DNA of 55,141 nt, taken from the NCBI GenBank assembly GCA_002352635.1, contig DEIT01000193.1, positions 11,545 to 66,685 of the forward strand. The letters run 5' to 3'. The DNA is from Hyphomicrobiaceae bacterium UBA2767. Its GTDB lineage: Bacteria > Pseudomonadota > Alphaproteobacteria > Rhizobiales > Methyloligellaceae. Positions 16,781 through 25,372 of the stretch are shown here, in pieces. The number at the start of each line of letters is the position of its first letter. Position 1 is the first letter of the stretch. The translations under genes and the position numbers were made by a program. The notes under the pieces were generated by a model. That model was not told the origin of the DNA and did no database searches. It saw only the letters and a list, made by a program, of their open reading frames with translations.

Positions 16781-18391
16781 ATGACCACGAATCCCTTCAT
16801 CAACAAAACATATGCGCAATCGATTTCTTACGTTGCCGAAACCTATGGCGATGCAACTGCGCTAACCTTCGAAGGCAGAGACTACAGTTACAAAGATATC
16901 AAGAGGGAAGTAGATCGTGCATCGGGGCGATTGGCAGCGCTCGGCGTGAAGCGCGGCGAAACCGTCGGTATTTGGCTCCCCAACTGTCCGGAGTTCGCAT
17001 GGCTTTGGTTCGGAGCGGCGCAAATTGGTGCGATTCCTGTTATCATGAATACATGGCTCCGCCGCGCCGAATTCGAATACCAGATTGCTCAGTCTGAGAG
17101 TGTGGTCGTTTGTGTGCGCGGTCCAGGAGCGTTCCGCGACTTCCTGGGAGAACTGGCAGAAGTCTGCCCGGCGATTCGAGATGGAGAATTGCCGGCCGCG
17201 CCTTTCCCGAAGTTGAGGCAGGTCGTGACACTGGACCCGCTGGAAGAGGGGTGGGGACATATCGTCGATTGGGATTCCCTGGGGGATGATCATCCTGTGC
17301 CCCCTTATAGTGACGACCCAAACTCACCGGCTCTCATCGCATATAGTTCCGGAACGACATCGTTGCCCAAGGGTGCCATGCTGTCACACTGCATCTGGCG
17401 CAAGGCTTGGGATGGATCACGTTTTCTCGATATGACTCCCGAGGATTGCCTCTATCTGACTGTGCCACTGTTTGGTGTTCTCGGCTGCATCAACGGTCTT
17501 TTGATGCTCTGGGCTAATGGCGGCAGAGTTATCCTGCGTGAGCGCTTCGATCCGACTGACCTGATCAAGACCATCAGCAGTGAAAAGTGTACGCTTGCCC
17601 ATCTGCTGCCGACAATGGTCGACCGCATTGCCGAACACCCGGACTACAACAAGGAAGCGTTCGAGACGCTTCGCGGCGGTGTATTGCTGAGTAGTCAAAA
17701 GGAGCATTTTTTACGGGCGATGGAAGTAATGTGCGCATCTGGTTACACGTCGGGTTATGGACTGACTGAATCAACGGGCTTGGTTACGCGCTGTCGCTGG
17801 GACGATTCACTCGAAGTACGTCTATCCCACCAGGGCTGGCCGTTACCGGATTGCCCCATTCGTATCATCGATTTGAAGACCGGCGAGGACTTATCGCCCG
17901 GTGAAGAAGGCGAAATTCTTGTCGGGGGGTATTCCGTGATGCTTGGCTACTTTAACAAACCCGAGGAGACAGCGCAAAGTATCACTGAAGATGGGTGGCT
18001 GCGTTCCGGCGATCTTGGGCGATTGGACGCTGACGGGGCATTAAAGTTCTTGCGGCGTATCAAAGACGGATACAAGCATAAGGGCTTCAACGTTTCCACT
18101 CCTGAGGTGGAAGCGTCAGTAATAAAATTCCCAGGCGTCGTGGCCGCAGCGGTCGTTGGCGTTCCTGACTCGCAACATGGCGAACGCGGCGTGGCCTTCA
18201 TCATCTCCGAGGGGGGTGCTTCTCCAGAACCTGCTGAACTTTTGGCGTTTCTTAAGACCCAGCTTTCTTCGTTCAAGGTCCCTGAGACGATATTTGTGGT
18301 TGATGAATTTCCGCTAACATCGGGAACGGATAAAGTTCGAAAGTTTAAATTGCGTGAAATGGCAATGGAGAACCTCGGAATAGAAGCCTGA
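16781..18391 (+). CDS. Acyl-CoA ligase (class I AMP-forming), tandem paralog 3
   Basis: This is the third tandem ligase, 536 residues from ATG 16781. An upstream in-frame start at 16709 would overlap the previous gene by 32 bases, and the protein would then have a 24-residue tail with no counterpart in the other copies, so 16781 is preferred. Motifs are YSSGTTSLPKGAM, GYGLTESTG, DGWLRSGDLG and the C-terminal TSGTDKVRKFKLRE. FINKTYAQSI near the N-terminus matches the paralogs. The gene is followed at 18471 by a nitronate-monooxygenase-like gene, then a membrane protein and an isomerase, probably in one long transcript. The substrate is unknown. Confidence 0.87.
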   Translation: MTTNPFINKTYAQSISYVAETYGDATALTFEGRDYSYKDIKREVDRASGRLAALGVKRGETVGIWLPNCPEFAWLWFGAAQIGAIPVIMNTWLRRAEFEYQIAQSESVVVCVRGPGAFRDFLGELAEVCPAIRDGELPAAPFPKLRQVVTLDPLEEGWGHIVDWDSLGDDHPVPPYSDDPNSPALIAYSSGTTSLPKGAMLSHCIWRKAWDGSRFLDMTPEDCLYLTVPLFGVLGCINGLLMLWANGGRVILRERFDPTDLIKTISSEKCTLAHLLPTMVDRIAEHPDYNKEAFETLRGGVLLSSQKEHFLRAMEVMCASGYTSGYGLTESTGLVTRCRWDDSLEVRLSHQGWPLPDCPIRIIDLKTGEDLSPGEEGEILVGGYSVMLGYFNKPEETAQSITEDGWLRSGDLGRLDADGALKFLRRIKDGYKHKGFNVSTPEVEASVIKFPGVVAAAVVGVPDSQHGERGVAFIISEGGASPEPAELLAFLKTQLSSFKVPETIFVVDEFPLTSGTDKVRKFKLREMAMENLGIEA

Positions 18392-18470
18392 ACCCAACAC
18401 TGATTTGGTGCGGTATTTCCATCGCCTTATGCTTTCCCAGCAACGCCGGTACCGGCGAAAAGCAATTTTC

Positions 18471-19490
18471 ATGACAGATATGAACCAAACTCCAGAGATC
18501 GATTGCTCCAAATCTTCCGTATGTCGATTGCTCGGCATTCGGTTTCCGATTTTACAGGGCGGCATGACGCTTGTTGGCACAGCTAAGCTTGCTTCGGCGG
18601 TATCGGAGGGCGGCGGGCTTGGCGTCGTTTCGGCGGGGCGTATGGATGTGGAAACATTTGAGCGGGAATTAGAAGATGCCATTGCCATGACGGACAAGCC
18701 GCTCGGCGTAAATATTCCCGTCGGCCGGAATATTGAATGGATGAAGGCCATTTTCGACATGGCCCTGCAACGGAATGTCAAAATAGTTCTCATTGGTGGC
18801 GGTGATCCGAAGCCGTGGAGCCCGCTGGTGAAGGCCGCTGGAAAGTTGCTTGGCATCGTCGTCGCATCGCCTCAGCAGGCCGCTAAAGCTGAGGCCACGG
18901 GGGCGGATCTGGTGATCGCCGAAAGTATCGAGGCGGGCGGGCGGACAAGCCGCGATGAAATTTCCGGCGTGACCTTGATACCCGCGACCGCAGACAGGAT
19001 TTCCGTTCCATTGGTCGCGGCCGGTGGCATCGTGGATGGGCGTGGCCTGGCCGCTGCGCTGGCTCTTGGCGCGGACGCGGTTCAAATGGGCACTCGCTTC
19101 ATGCTGGCCAAGGAATCTCCTCTGCACCAGAATGCCTGGGAGGCGATGCTGGCGTCCGATATCACCGATACTTTAGTGGTGGGAAACCACCACCGGATGG
19201 GACGGCGTGTACTGCACAGCGCCGCGTCTGAAAAGGTTAGGCAGCGGGAGGACGACGCCTCGCCCGAAGAGATGATCGAGATGCTGTCCGGCGAGTGGAG
19301 CCGGCAGGGGCTGCATCTCGGCAACCTCCAGCAAGGCCTGATTGCCTGCGGCCAGGGTGTCGGCTTGATCCACGAGGTTCTACCCGCTGCCGACATTATC
19401 GCCAATGCTGTTCGGCAGGCGGAACAGCATTTGCAGCGAGCTTTTTCGATCGTCCGAAACCCCAAACGTTCATCAACTCGTTGTGAATGA
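18471..19490 (+). CDS. Nitronate monooxygenase/FabK-family FMN protein with His replaced
   Basis: This 339-residue TIM-barrel FMN protein belongs to the 2-nitropropane dioxygenase/FabK family. FPILQGGM (25-32) is the N-terminal FMN site, and AAGGIVDGRGLAAALALGAD with MGTRF is the phosphate-binding region. The family's catalytic His in EAGGH is Arg158 here (EAGGRTSRD), so ordinary nitronate oxidation is doubtful; an enoyl reductase-like or other FMN role is possible. ATG 18471 is chosen because the longer frame opens with TTG 18405 and a non-homologous leader. The stop overlaps the next gene's GTG by eight bases. The gene follows three acyl-CoA ligases. The family is secure and the reaction is open. 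Confidence 0.78.
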   Translation: MTDMNQTPEIDCSKSSVCRLLGIRFPILQGGMTLVGTAKLASAVSEGGGLGVVSAGRMDVETFERELEDAIAMTDKPLGVNIPVGRNIEWMKAIFDMALQRNVKIVLIGGGDPKPWSPLVKAAGKLLGIVVASPQQAAKAEATGADLVIAESIEAGGRTSRDEISGVTLIPATADRISVPLVAAGGIVDGRGLAAALALGADAVQMGTRFMLAKESPLHQNAWEAMLASDITDTLVVGNHHRMGRRVLHSAASEKVRQREDDASPEEMIEMLSGEWSRQGLHLGNLQQGLIACGQGVGLIHEVLPAADIIANAVRQAEQHLQRAFSIVRNPKRSSTRCE

Positions 19491-20901
19491 GCAGACTGCA
19501 CTTGGCGACACCGCGGCGGCGGACAAAACGATCCGGACGGTTGAACTGATCGGGGCCGGTCTATTGTTAACTTGCGCCGTCCTTGCCGCGGCTGGAGGTT
19601 TGGCAAACCTATATCTGTTTACAGCGGCGGCAATGATCGTGCTTGGCCTGTTCCTGGTATGGGAAATTTCCCGCGTGCCGATGCAGCAACTGATAATGGC
19701 TGGCGCACTCTTTGTCCTGGGATGTTTGGCAGTGCTGCCTTCGCACGAATTTCTGGATGTTCTGCTGCAGGCTTTCGAGGGTACGTTTATCTTCGTCGCC
19801 TTATTCGTTGGTATCGCTTTCCTCCAATATCCCGCACTTAACAGCCCGTCCTTTCATGCGACGCGCGAATTCATCACTAGCCAGCCAGCGGGGCGTCGTT
19901 ACCTGATCCTGAGCGTTTCGGCACACCTGCTGGGCGCGCTCACCAACTTCTCCGCCCTCGGCCTGTTGACCACGTTCCTGCACGGCAAGCTTGAGAAACA
20001 CGCCCGGCAAAGGATGGCTTGCGCAATGATGCGGGGGTTTGGTCTTACAGCCATCTGGTCACCCTTCTTCATTTCGATCGCCGTCATCCTGCATGTGAAA
20101 CCGGAACTGAAGTGGCTGGATATTGCGATACCCGGGTTCCCGCTCGCCGCGCTCATGCTCATTTACTCCTGGGCGTATGACCGGCTCAGTAATCGCCCTG
20201 CCCCGCACGCGCGCGCAAGCGCTGCATCGGTCAACACGACGCCCAAGCTGTCGGGGCAGGTGATTACGAAAATCGCCTTCCTCGCATTCGTACTCGTTCT
20301 AATGCTTGTGATGTCATCGGAAATGTTGGTGGTTTCGATCCCGATCGCGATTATTCTCGTGATCCCTGCATTTTCCATCGGCTGGCAATTGTTGCTGGTC
20401 CGTTCTGGCGCGGACGGCAATATATCCGGCATGCTGCCGAGAGTTGCTGACGAAATTGCAAAGCTTAGAGCCCAGGTCTTCATTTTCCTGGCCGCGAATT
20501 TTCTTGGTTACGGCGCGGCGCGGGCCATCGATCCAGATTTAATTTCTTCGACACTTCTTGGCGCGGGAATTGAGGGCTGGGCCGCGATATATGTGCTGCT
20601 GGCAACAATGCTGATCTGCACTCTTCTCATGTTTCACCCCTTGGCGCTGGTCGTCTTGGTCGGTCAGGTTTTCCCCGGTGAAGATCTCGGTGTGCATAAC
20701 GTCAGCGTGGCGCTGTGTATGGCTTTGGTTTGGGCAGTCGGGACGACCAGCTCACCTGCCTCCGGGCTCACATTGTACATGATGCGCGTGTTGAACGAAT
20801 CTCCCTGGCGTATTGCGTGGGGATGGAACGGTGTTTATGCGATTGGCGGGTTTATTGTTGGAGGGCTCTATATTTCCCTGGTCAACAAGTGGTTGCTGTG
20901 A
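19483..20901 (+). CDS. Polytopic membrane protein of unknown family, probable transporter
   Basis: This 472-residue, very hydrophobic protein has roughly 11-13 membrane segments, for example around VELIGAGLLLTCAVLAAAGG near the N-terminus and IYVLLATMLICTLLMFHPLA near residue 380. I do not recognise a family signature. The SSPASGLTLYMM segment near the C-terminus and the long repeat-like layout recall ion-coupled carboxylate carriers. GTG 19483 overlaps the preceding stop (GTGAATGA), as at other coupled pairs here; the longer frame from 19405 would overlap by 86 bases. Between an FMN enzyme and an isomerase in a ligase operon, a role in moving the acid or its product across the inner membrane is a reasonable guess only. 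Confidence 0.7.
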   Translation: MNEQTALGDTAAADKTIRTVELIGAGLLLTCAVLAAAGGLANLYLFTAAAMIVLGLFLVWEISRVPMQQLIMAGALFVLGCLAVLPSHEFLDVLLQAFEGTFIFVALFVGIAFLQYPALNSPSFHATREFITSQPAGRRYLILSVSAHLLGALTNFSALGLLTTFLHGKLEKHARQRMACAMMRGFGLTAIWSPFFISIAVILHVKPELKWLDIAIPGFPLAALMLIYSWAYDRLSNRPAPHARASAASVNTTPKLSGQVITKIAFLAFVLVLMLVMSSEMLVVSIPIAIILVIPAFSIGWQLLLVRSGADGNISGMLPRVADEIAKLRAQVFIFLAANFLGYGAARAIDPDLISSTLLGAGIEGWAAIYVLLATMLICTLLMFHPLALVVLVGQVFPGEDLGVHNVSVALCMALVWAVGTTSSPASGLTLYMMRVLNESPWRIAWGWNGVYAIGGFIVGGLYISLVNKWLL

Positions 20902-20972
20902 CTGCCGGGACGAAAGTCATCCAGATTAATGAAGTGAATTCAATAGATATTCTCAAGGAGAGGAAACGGAAT

Positions 20973-21746
20973 ATGTGCAGTAAAGAACTCGTCACACTCG
21001 ATAGGCCCGAGAAACGGATTTCTCGCGTGACGCTCAATCGTCCAGAAAAGCGCAATGCTCTTAGCCCGGAACTGCGCGAGGCACTCCTCGCCCGGCTCCT
21101 TGAGGCGGTAGCGGACGAGACTACCCGGGCGGTTATCGTGACCGCTAACGGGGGACATTTTTCAGCTGGCGGCGATCTGGCCAGCCTCGCCGGGATAGAT
21201 GCGGTCGCGGGCCGGCGCCGGATCAAGCGCGGCCACGAGATCGTTCAGCTCATCCTTACAAGCGACAAACCGATCATCAGCGCCGTCGAGGGTTACGCTA
21301 TGGGGGCTGGCGCCGGACTGGCGATCGCGTGCGATACAGTCGTTGTCGACAAAGGGACGACCGTTGGGTTTCCATTTCTTAAGGTCGGGCTCGGGCCGGA
21401 TTATGGCGTTTCATATACGTTGATGCGGCGGATGACACCGGGGTCCGCGCGCCACGCTTTTCTTCACGCTAAAAACTTTAGCGGTGAGGAGGCGGTCGCA
21501 TGCGGCCTTGCCGACGAACTTGCGGAGGCCGGTAATGTGCAAAACCGTGCGCTCGAGCTCGCCGCAAACCTTGCGTCCTTGCCTCCACACGCACTGGCGC
21601 TCGCCAAGCGGCAATTTGTGCTGGCGCCGGCAGATTTCGATGGTGCGGCTGAGATGGAGGCTATGACCCAGGCGATTTGCTTTGAAGGCAAGGAATTTCT
21701 CGAAGGGGTAGCCGCATTCACGCAGAAGCGCCGGCCAAAATTTTAG
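20973..21746 (+). CDS. Crotonase-family enoyl-CoA isomerase/hydratase (PaaG-like)
   Basis: This is a 257-residue crotonase. The oxyanion-hole segments are HFSAGGDLASL (62-72) and GYAMGAGAG (107-115). The two glutamates used by enoyl-CoA hydratases are absent: the first position is Gly in GAGAG and the second is Phe in GFPFLKVGL. An Asp143 in GLGPDYG is placed as in PaaG and enoyl-CoA isomerases. Double-bond migration is therefore more likely than hydration. ATG 20973, with AAGGAGAGG upstream, is chosen over the much longer frame that starts inside the membrane-protein gene. Its 3' end overlaps the convergent MFS gene by 29 bases, an unusual tail-to-tail overlap. The crotonase fold is certain. 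Confidence 0.84.
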   Translation: MCSKELVTLDRPEKRISRVTLNRPEKRNALSPELREALLARLLEAVADETTRAVIVTANGGHFSAGGDLASLAGIDAVAGRRRIKRGHEIVQLILTSDKPIISAVEGYAMGAGAGLAIACDTVVVDKGTTVGFPFLKVGLGPDYGVSYTLMRRMTPGSARHAFLHAKNFSGEEAVACGLADELAEAGNVQNRALELAANLASLPPHALALAKRQFVLAPADFDGAAEMEAMTQAICFEGKEFLEGVAAFTQKRRPKF

Positions 21747-23034
21747 CTCGTGGAGGTATGTCGCTCATGCGGCTGTAAATCGCCGTTACAATGACAAAAG
21801 TAACGGTCATCATTCCGAAGACCAGTCGATAGCCCAGCACCGAGCCCGTCACGTTCGGATCAACCGTGACGGCGCCAATAATAAACCCTGTGACATACTG
21901 CACGACGAAAATGCCAGTGACGGCGAACAAATTGAAGAGCGACACGACGCGGCCCGCATATTCGGGGGGGAAAAGAGCCTGACCATGGGCAAGGACAACG
22001 ATAAAAAATGGCGATAACAGAGAAATCAGAGTGAACAGCGGTACGGCGAGCCAGAGATGCGCATAACCGAAAGCGGCAAGGGCCAGGAATGTAGCTGCTA
22101 TCAACGATGTGCTGACTAGTATTACAGTGCGCCGCGTGTTGAAAAAACGCTCTATTGGGCCGAATATCAGCATGCCAATAACCATCCCGATAGCCACGAC
22201 GAGCAGCATATAGCTTCGATCAATTGCCGAGATATGGTGGACGTCTTTCAAGAATGGGCCGGCCCACAACCCGATCGTTATCTGCAAGGGGCTGTACATA
22301 AACAACGCAATTGCAAGGGCGGGCCATATTCGGTGGTCTTTTAGAACCATACCAAGACCTTTGATGCTGCCGCGCAGCGTCTTCTTGCTTCTTACGGCGT
22401 CTTCGCCAGGTTCTTTAGTGCCTGTGTCGGGAAAATCTCGCGTGACGATGTATGTTGGCAAGGCCACAACGATTGTAGCGACTCCCAGCATGCTGAATAC
22501 AGACCGCAAATCCGAAAGTTCGATCAGGTAGGCGAGAGGAAGCGTAGCGCAAAGTGCGCCAATCCCTCCAACGAAGAGATAGCGCCCGGTCAGGGTTGCA
22601 ATGAGCTCAATGCTTCCCCAGTTGACGAATATCGTGTTGGTGCCCAAGAGGGTTGCCGCGAATCCAAGGCCGAGCAGTGCGCGGCCGATGAAAATGCCGC
22701 TCCAGCTATCAGCGACAGCGATGACAAAACAGCCAGCCACCGAAAGCAGAGTCATAGTCGATATTATGATGCGAGGACCATACCGATCGATGAGAATGGC
22801 CGACGGGAGTTGTATGAACCCCTGAGCCAGGAACATAGCCCCCATGGCCAGACCAATCTGCTTGGCATTGAGCATGAGTTCCTCGACGAATATAGGCGCG
22901 AGAACGCCTCCGGAACTCCGATGAAACTGCCCCAGCGCGAACAGCATACTAAGGGCGAGAAACATCACGATGAAGCGGGGGCTACGTAACCGTGAGCGGA
23001 CAGGCTGAAGTGCCGAGTTGGGCGTCGAAGACAC
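21718..23034 (-). CDS. MFS transporter
   Basis: This is a 438-residue major facilitator superfamily carrier with about twelve predicted membrane helices and a cytoplasmic loop after helix 6. IDRYGPRIIIS (about 81-91) is the loop 2-3 motif, a variant of the GxxxDRxGRR family signature. GLGFAATLLGTN lies in helix 4-5. It resembles organic-acid/metabolite symporters of the ACS or similar groups, but no substrate can be read. The gene overlaps the convergent isomerase gene by 29 bases and diverges from the ribB-type gene at 23177, leaving 142 bases for two promoters. It may import the pathway substrate or export an intermediate. Confidence 0.85.
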   Translation of the reverse strand: MSSTPNSALQPVRSRLRSPRFIVMFLALSMLFALGQFHRSSGGVLAPIFVEELMLNAKQIGLAMGAMFLAQGFIQLPSAILIDRYGPRIIISTMTLLSVAGCFVIAVADSWSGIFIGRALLGLGFAATLLGTNTIFVNWGSIELIATLTGRYLFVGGIGALCATLPLAYLIELSDLRSVFSMLGVATIVVALPTYIVTRDFPDTGTKEPGEDAVRSKKTLRGSIKGLGMVLKDHRIWPALAIALFMYSPLQITIGLWAGPFLKDVHHISAIDRSYMLLVVAIGMVIGMLIFGPIERFFNTRRTVILVSTSLIAATFLALAAFGYAHLWLAVPLFTLISLLSPFFIVVLAHGQALFPPEYAGRVVSLFNLFAVTGIFVVQYVTGFIIGAVTVDPNVTGSVLGYRLVFGMMTVTFVIVTAIYSRMSDIPPRAKILAGASA

Positions 23035-23176
23035 GAACTCGCCTTTCGTTGGGGTGGGAGGAAGAGTACAATATAGAGGTCAATATGATATATTAATGAG
23101 TCATTCAGGATGAATCGAATCCTAATTGCAGTTATGCTCAGGATTTGATCGTGATTGTTGGGCAGGTAAATACGTT

Positions 23177-24310
23177 ATGAAACAAGACTCTAGGCTGGTT
23201 CCGGACCGTGATGACAATGCGTCTTTGTCATCGTTTGAGGACGTCATCGCTGATATCCGTCAGGGCCGCATGGTTATACTGATCGATGATGAACGCCGTG
23301 AAAACGAGGGCGATTTCGTCATCGCCGCTCAGTTTGCAGATGTCGAAGCGATAAACTTCATGGCTCGTTTCGGGCGTGGATTGATCTGCCTCTCCCTGAC
23401 CAGTGAACGCGTCAAGGAACTTGGCCTTCCGCCTATGTCTCACCGCGATAGTGGGAAGCTTGGCACCGCGTTTACTGTTTCGATCGAGGCCCGCGATGGC
23501 ATCACCACCGGCATCTCGGCTGGCGACCGGGCTCGAACCATCGCTGTCGCGATAGACTCTGCAATGGACCACAACGACCTTGTGTCTCCTGGCCACATTT
23601 TCCCGCTTATGGCTCGCGACGGCGGGGTTCTCGTCAGGGCGGGGCACACAGAGGGTGTGGTCGATCTTGCCCGTCTGGCGGGGCTTACCCCTGCCGGGGT
23701 CATTTGCGAAATCATGAACGATGACGGGACCATGGCGCGGCTGCCCGACTTATTGAAGGTCGCGGCCCAGCACGATGTAAAAATCGCGTCTATCGCCAGC
23801 ATTATCAACTATCGCCGGCGGAACGAAAAACTGATCGAGCGTATACTGGAGCGCGAACTGGAGAGCCGCCATGGCGGGAAATTCAAACTTATCGTTTACC
23901 GAAACCGGGTGGACGGCGTCGAGCATGTTGCGCTCGTTAAGGGCGAAGTGCCAGGCAAGACGCCGATTTTCGTTCGCGTCCATGCCGTCAATCTGCTGGA
24001 TGATATTGTCGGTGATTTGTCCTATGAAAACGGCGGAGAAATCTACCGTGCAATGGAACGGATCGGCAAAATCGGCGCCGGTGTGATCGTTTTGATACGG
24101 GAAGCGCACAATGCAAGTCCTTCGGAAGTACTAAAACAGCGCGAGGGACAGGCGCAAAAAAGCGGCAGCAACCTTCGGGACTATGGGATCGGCGCACAAA
24201 TTCTCGCCGATCTAAATTTAACAGACATGATCCTCCTCACAAATAGCAAGAGGCCGATAGCGGGCCTTGAAGGGTACGGGCTGCGAATAGCTGGACGTGA
24301 GCCAATATAG
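23177..24310 (+). CDS. ribB: 3,4-dihydroxy-2-butanone-4-phosphate synthase with degenerate RibA domain (RibBX)
   Basis: This 377-residue two-domain protein has an N-terminal RibB domain (about 20-215) that is complete: DDERRENEGD (37-46), TGISAGDRA and AGHTEGVVDL (155-164) carry the metal and phosphate ligands. It makes the four-carbon unit of riboflavin from ribulose 5-phosphate. The C-terminal half aligns with GTP cyclohydrolase II but lacks its zinc motif. Where RibA has HSEC..GD..GS.RCDCG, this protein has VHAVNLLDDIVGD and no cysteines, so that half should be inactive. ATG 23177 is preferred; a TTG at 23126 is the only longer option. No FMN riboswitch is present in the 142-base leader. 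A separate intact RibA is encoded at 30935. Local riboflavin supply suits the many flavoenzymes here. Confidence 0.9.
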   Translation: MKQDSRLVPDRDDNASLSSFEDVIADIRQGRMVILIDDERRENEGDFVIAAQFADVEAINFMARFGRGLICLSLTSERVKELGLPPMSHRDSGKLGTAFTVSIEARDGITTGISAGDRARTIAVAIDSAMDHNDLVSPGHIFPLMARDGGVLVRAGHTEGVVDLARLAGLTPAGVICEIMNDDGTMARLPDLLKVAAQHDVKIASIASIINYRRRNEKLIERILERELESRHGGKFKLIVYRNRVDGVEHVALVKGEVPGKTPIFVRVHAVNLLDDIVGDLSYENGGEIYRAMERIGKIGAGVIVLIREAHNASPSEVLKQREGQAQKSGSNLRDYGIGAQILADLNLTDMILLTNSKRPIAGLEGYGLRIAGREPI

Positions 24311-24563
24311 ATTCTTACTGCGACAAATTCACTTGTAAGCGCTCACTGCAAAAAAAACGTGAGATTTGCAGGAAAAATCACTGAATCTTACGGTGTACAA
24401 TCAGGCTATTACGTAAAAAAAGGTTTTGCATATTATGTCACATTTCAGTAAAATCGTATTAATATAAATTGGTACATTTTGCGATTGTGATCGTCGCGCC
24501 AATTAAAGTGTTCTGGCGCATATTGACGCCAATAGTGAACAGGGGGGTTCGTTTAGAAAAATC
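24311..24563. other. AT-rich intergenic region, 253 bases
   Basis: No gene is supported here. It holds a CTGCAAA/TTTGCAG stem (24346-24352 with 24365-24371, 12-base loop) after ribB, a possible weak terminator. An AT-rich stretch follows, then a cluster of GCGCCA half-sites before the SDR operon. No riboswitch is recognised. Confidence 0.4.
24496..24533. promoter_or_regulatory. Cluster of three GCGCCA-type half-sites upstream of the SDR operon
   Basis: GCGCCAAT (24496-24503), TGGCGC (24514-24519) and ACGCCAAT (24526-24533) form alternating inverted and direct repeats. The pairs are GCGCCA-N12-TGGCGC and TGGCG-N8-CGCCA. They end 30 bases before the SDR start at 24564, a position where a bound protein would block transcription or translation initiation. 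The regulator is not known. Confidence 0.45.
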
Positions 24564-25337
24564 ATGACAAAAAGATTTTCTGGCCGTAAGGCCGTTGTCA
24601 CCGGAGGCGCCGGAGGGTTGGGCCGGGCAACTGCGGAATTGTTTGCCCGCGATGGCGCGGATGTGGCGATTTGCGAGATCGATATCGAGACTGCCGCCAA
24701 GACTGCGAATGAGATCTCTTCGGCGCATGGAGTCAAATGCATCGCCTCCGAGTGCGATGTCTCAAATTTCGAAAGCGTCGAGACCGCGTTCGGCGGCATC
24801 GCCGAGGATTTGGGTGGGCTCGATATTCTTGTCAACAATGCAGGCGTTACCCGCGACAATCTTATCTTCAAGATGTCAGATACAGACTGGGATACAGTCA
24901 TGGGAGTCCATTTGCGTGGCGCCTTTGCATGTTCTCGCGCAGCGCAGCGCATCATGGTCGATCAGAAGTTCGGAAAAATCGTCAATATCTCGTCGACCTC
25001 CGCACTCGGCAACCGCGGCCAAGTGAATTACTCAACCGCCAAGGCGGGTTTGCAGGGTTTTACGCGGACCCTCGCGCTGGAGCTTGGTCGCTTCAACATC
25101 AATGTGAATTGCGTTGCGCCGGGTTTCATTGACACGGAAATGACGCGCTCCACGGCACAGCGCCTGGGCATCGATCCAGAGGAATATAAACAGCAACGCG
25201 CCAAGAACATTGCGGTTCAGCGGGTTGGCGTGCCGCAAGATGTCGCCAATGTTGTCGCGTTCTTGTGCAGCGACGATGCGGGCTTTGTCAGCGGTCAGGT
25301 AATTTACGTGAGTGGCGGTCCGGAAACCCGCCGGTAG
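24564..25337 (+). CDS. SDR 3-oxoacyl/3-hydroxyacyl-CoA dehydrogenase (FabG-like)
   Basis: This is a 257-residue classical short-chain dehydrogenase. The cofactor loop GGAGGLG is at 14-20, NNAGVTRDN at 91-99 and ISSTSALGNRGQVNYSTAK at 142-160, with Ser143/144, Tyr156 and Lys160 catalytic. The C-terminal segment with VSGQVIYVSGG is FabG-like. It probably interconverts a 3-hydroxyacyl and 3-oxoacyl thioester, although many alcohols are possible for this fold. The ribosome site is poor: the nearest purine run, AGGGGGG, is about 18 bases from ATG 24564. It opens an operon continuing through a ligase, ACAD-fold oxygenase candidate, MaoC hydratase, hydrolase, biotin carboxylase and ribA. Confidence 0.84.
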   Translation: MTKRFSGRKAVVTGGAGGLGRATAELFARDGADVAICEIDIETAAKTANEISSAHGVKCIASECDVSNFESVETAFGGIAEDLGGLDILVNNAGVTRDNLIFKMSDTDWDTVMGVHLRGAFACSRAAQRIMVDQKFGKIVNISSTSALGNRGQVNYSTAKAGLQGFTRTLALELGRFNINVNCVAPGFIDTEMTRSTAQRLGIDPEEYKQQRAKNIAVQRVGVPQDVANVVAFLCSDDAGFVSGQVIYVSGGPETRR

Positions 25338-25357
25338 ATTTCACTGTATTGAGTAAC

Positions 25358-25363
25358 GGGAGG
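25358..25363 (+). promoter_or_regulatory. Ribosome binding site fixing a TTG start
   Basis: GGGAGG lies nine bases before TTG 25373. This decides the start of the fourth acyl-CoA ligase. The longer in-frame opening at 25265 lies inside the SDR gene and has no such site. Confidence 0.65.
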
Positions 25364-25372
25364 CATTGGAAA

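Noticed and set aside
23035..23176. FMN riboswitch upstream of ribB
   Set aside because: The leader is only 142 bases and lacks the conserved six-helix RFN sequence blocks. The leader of ribA is intraoperonic.
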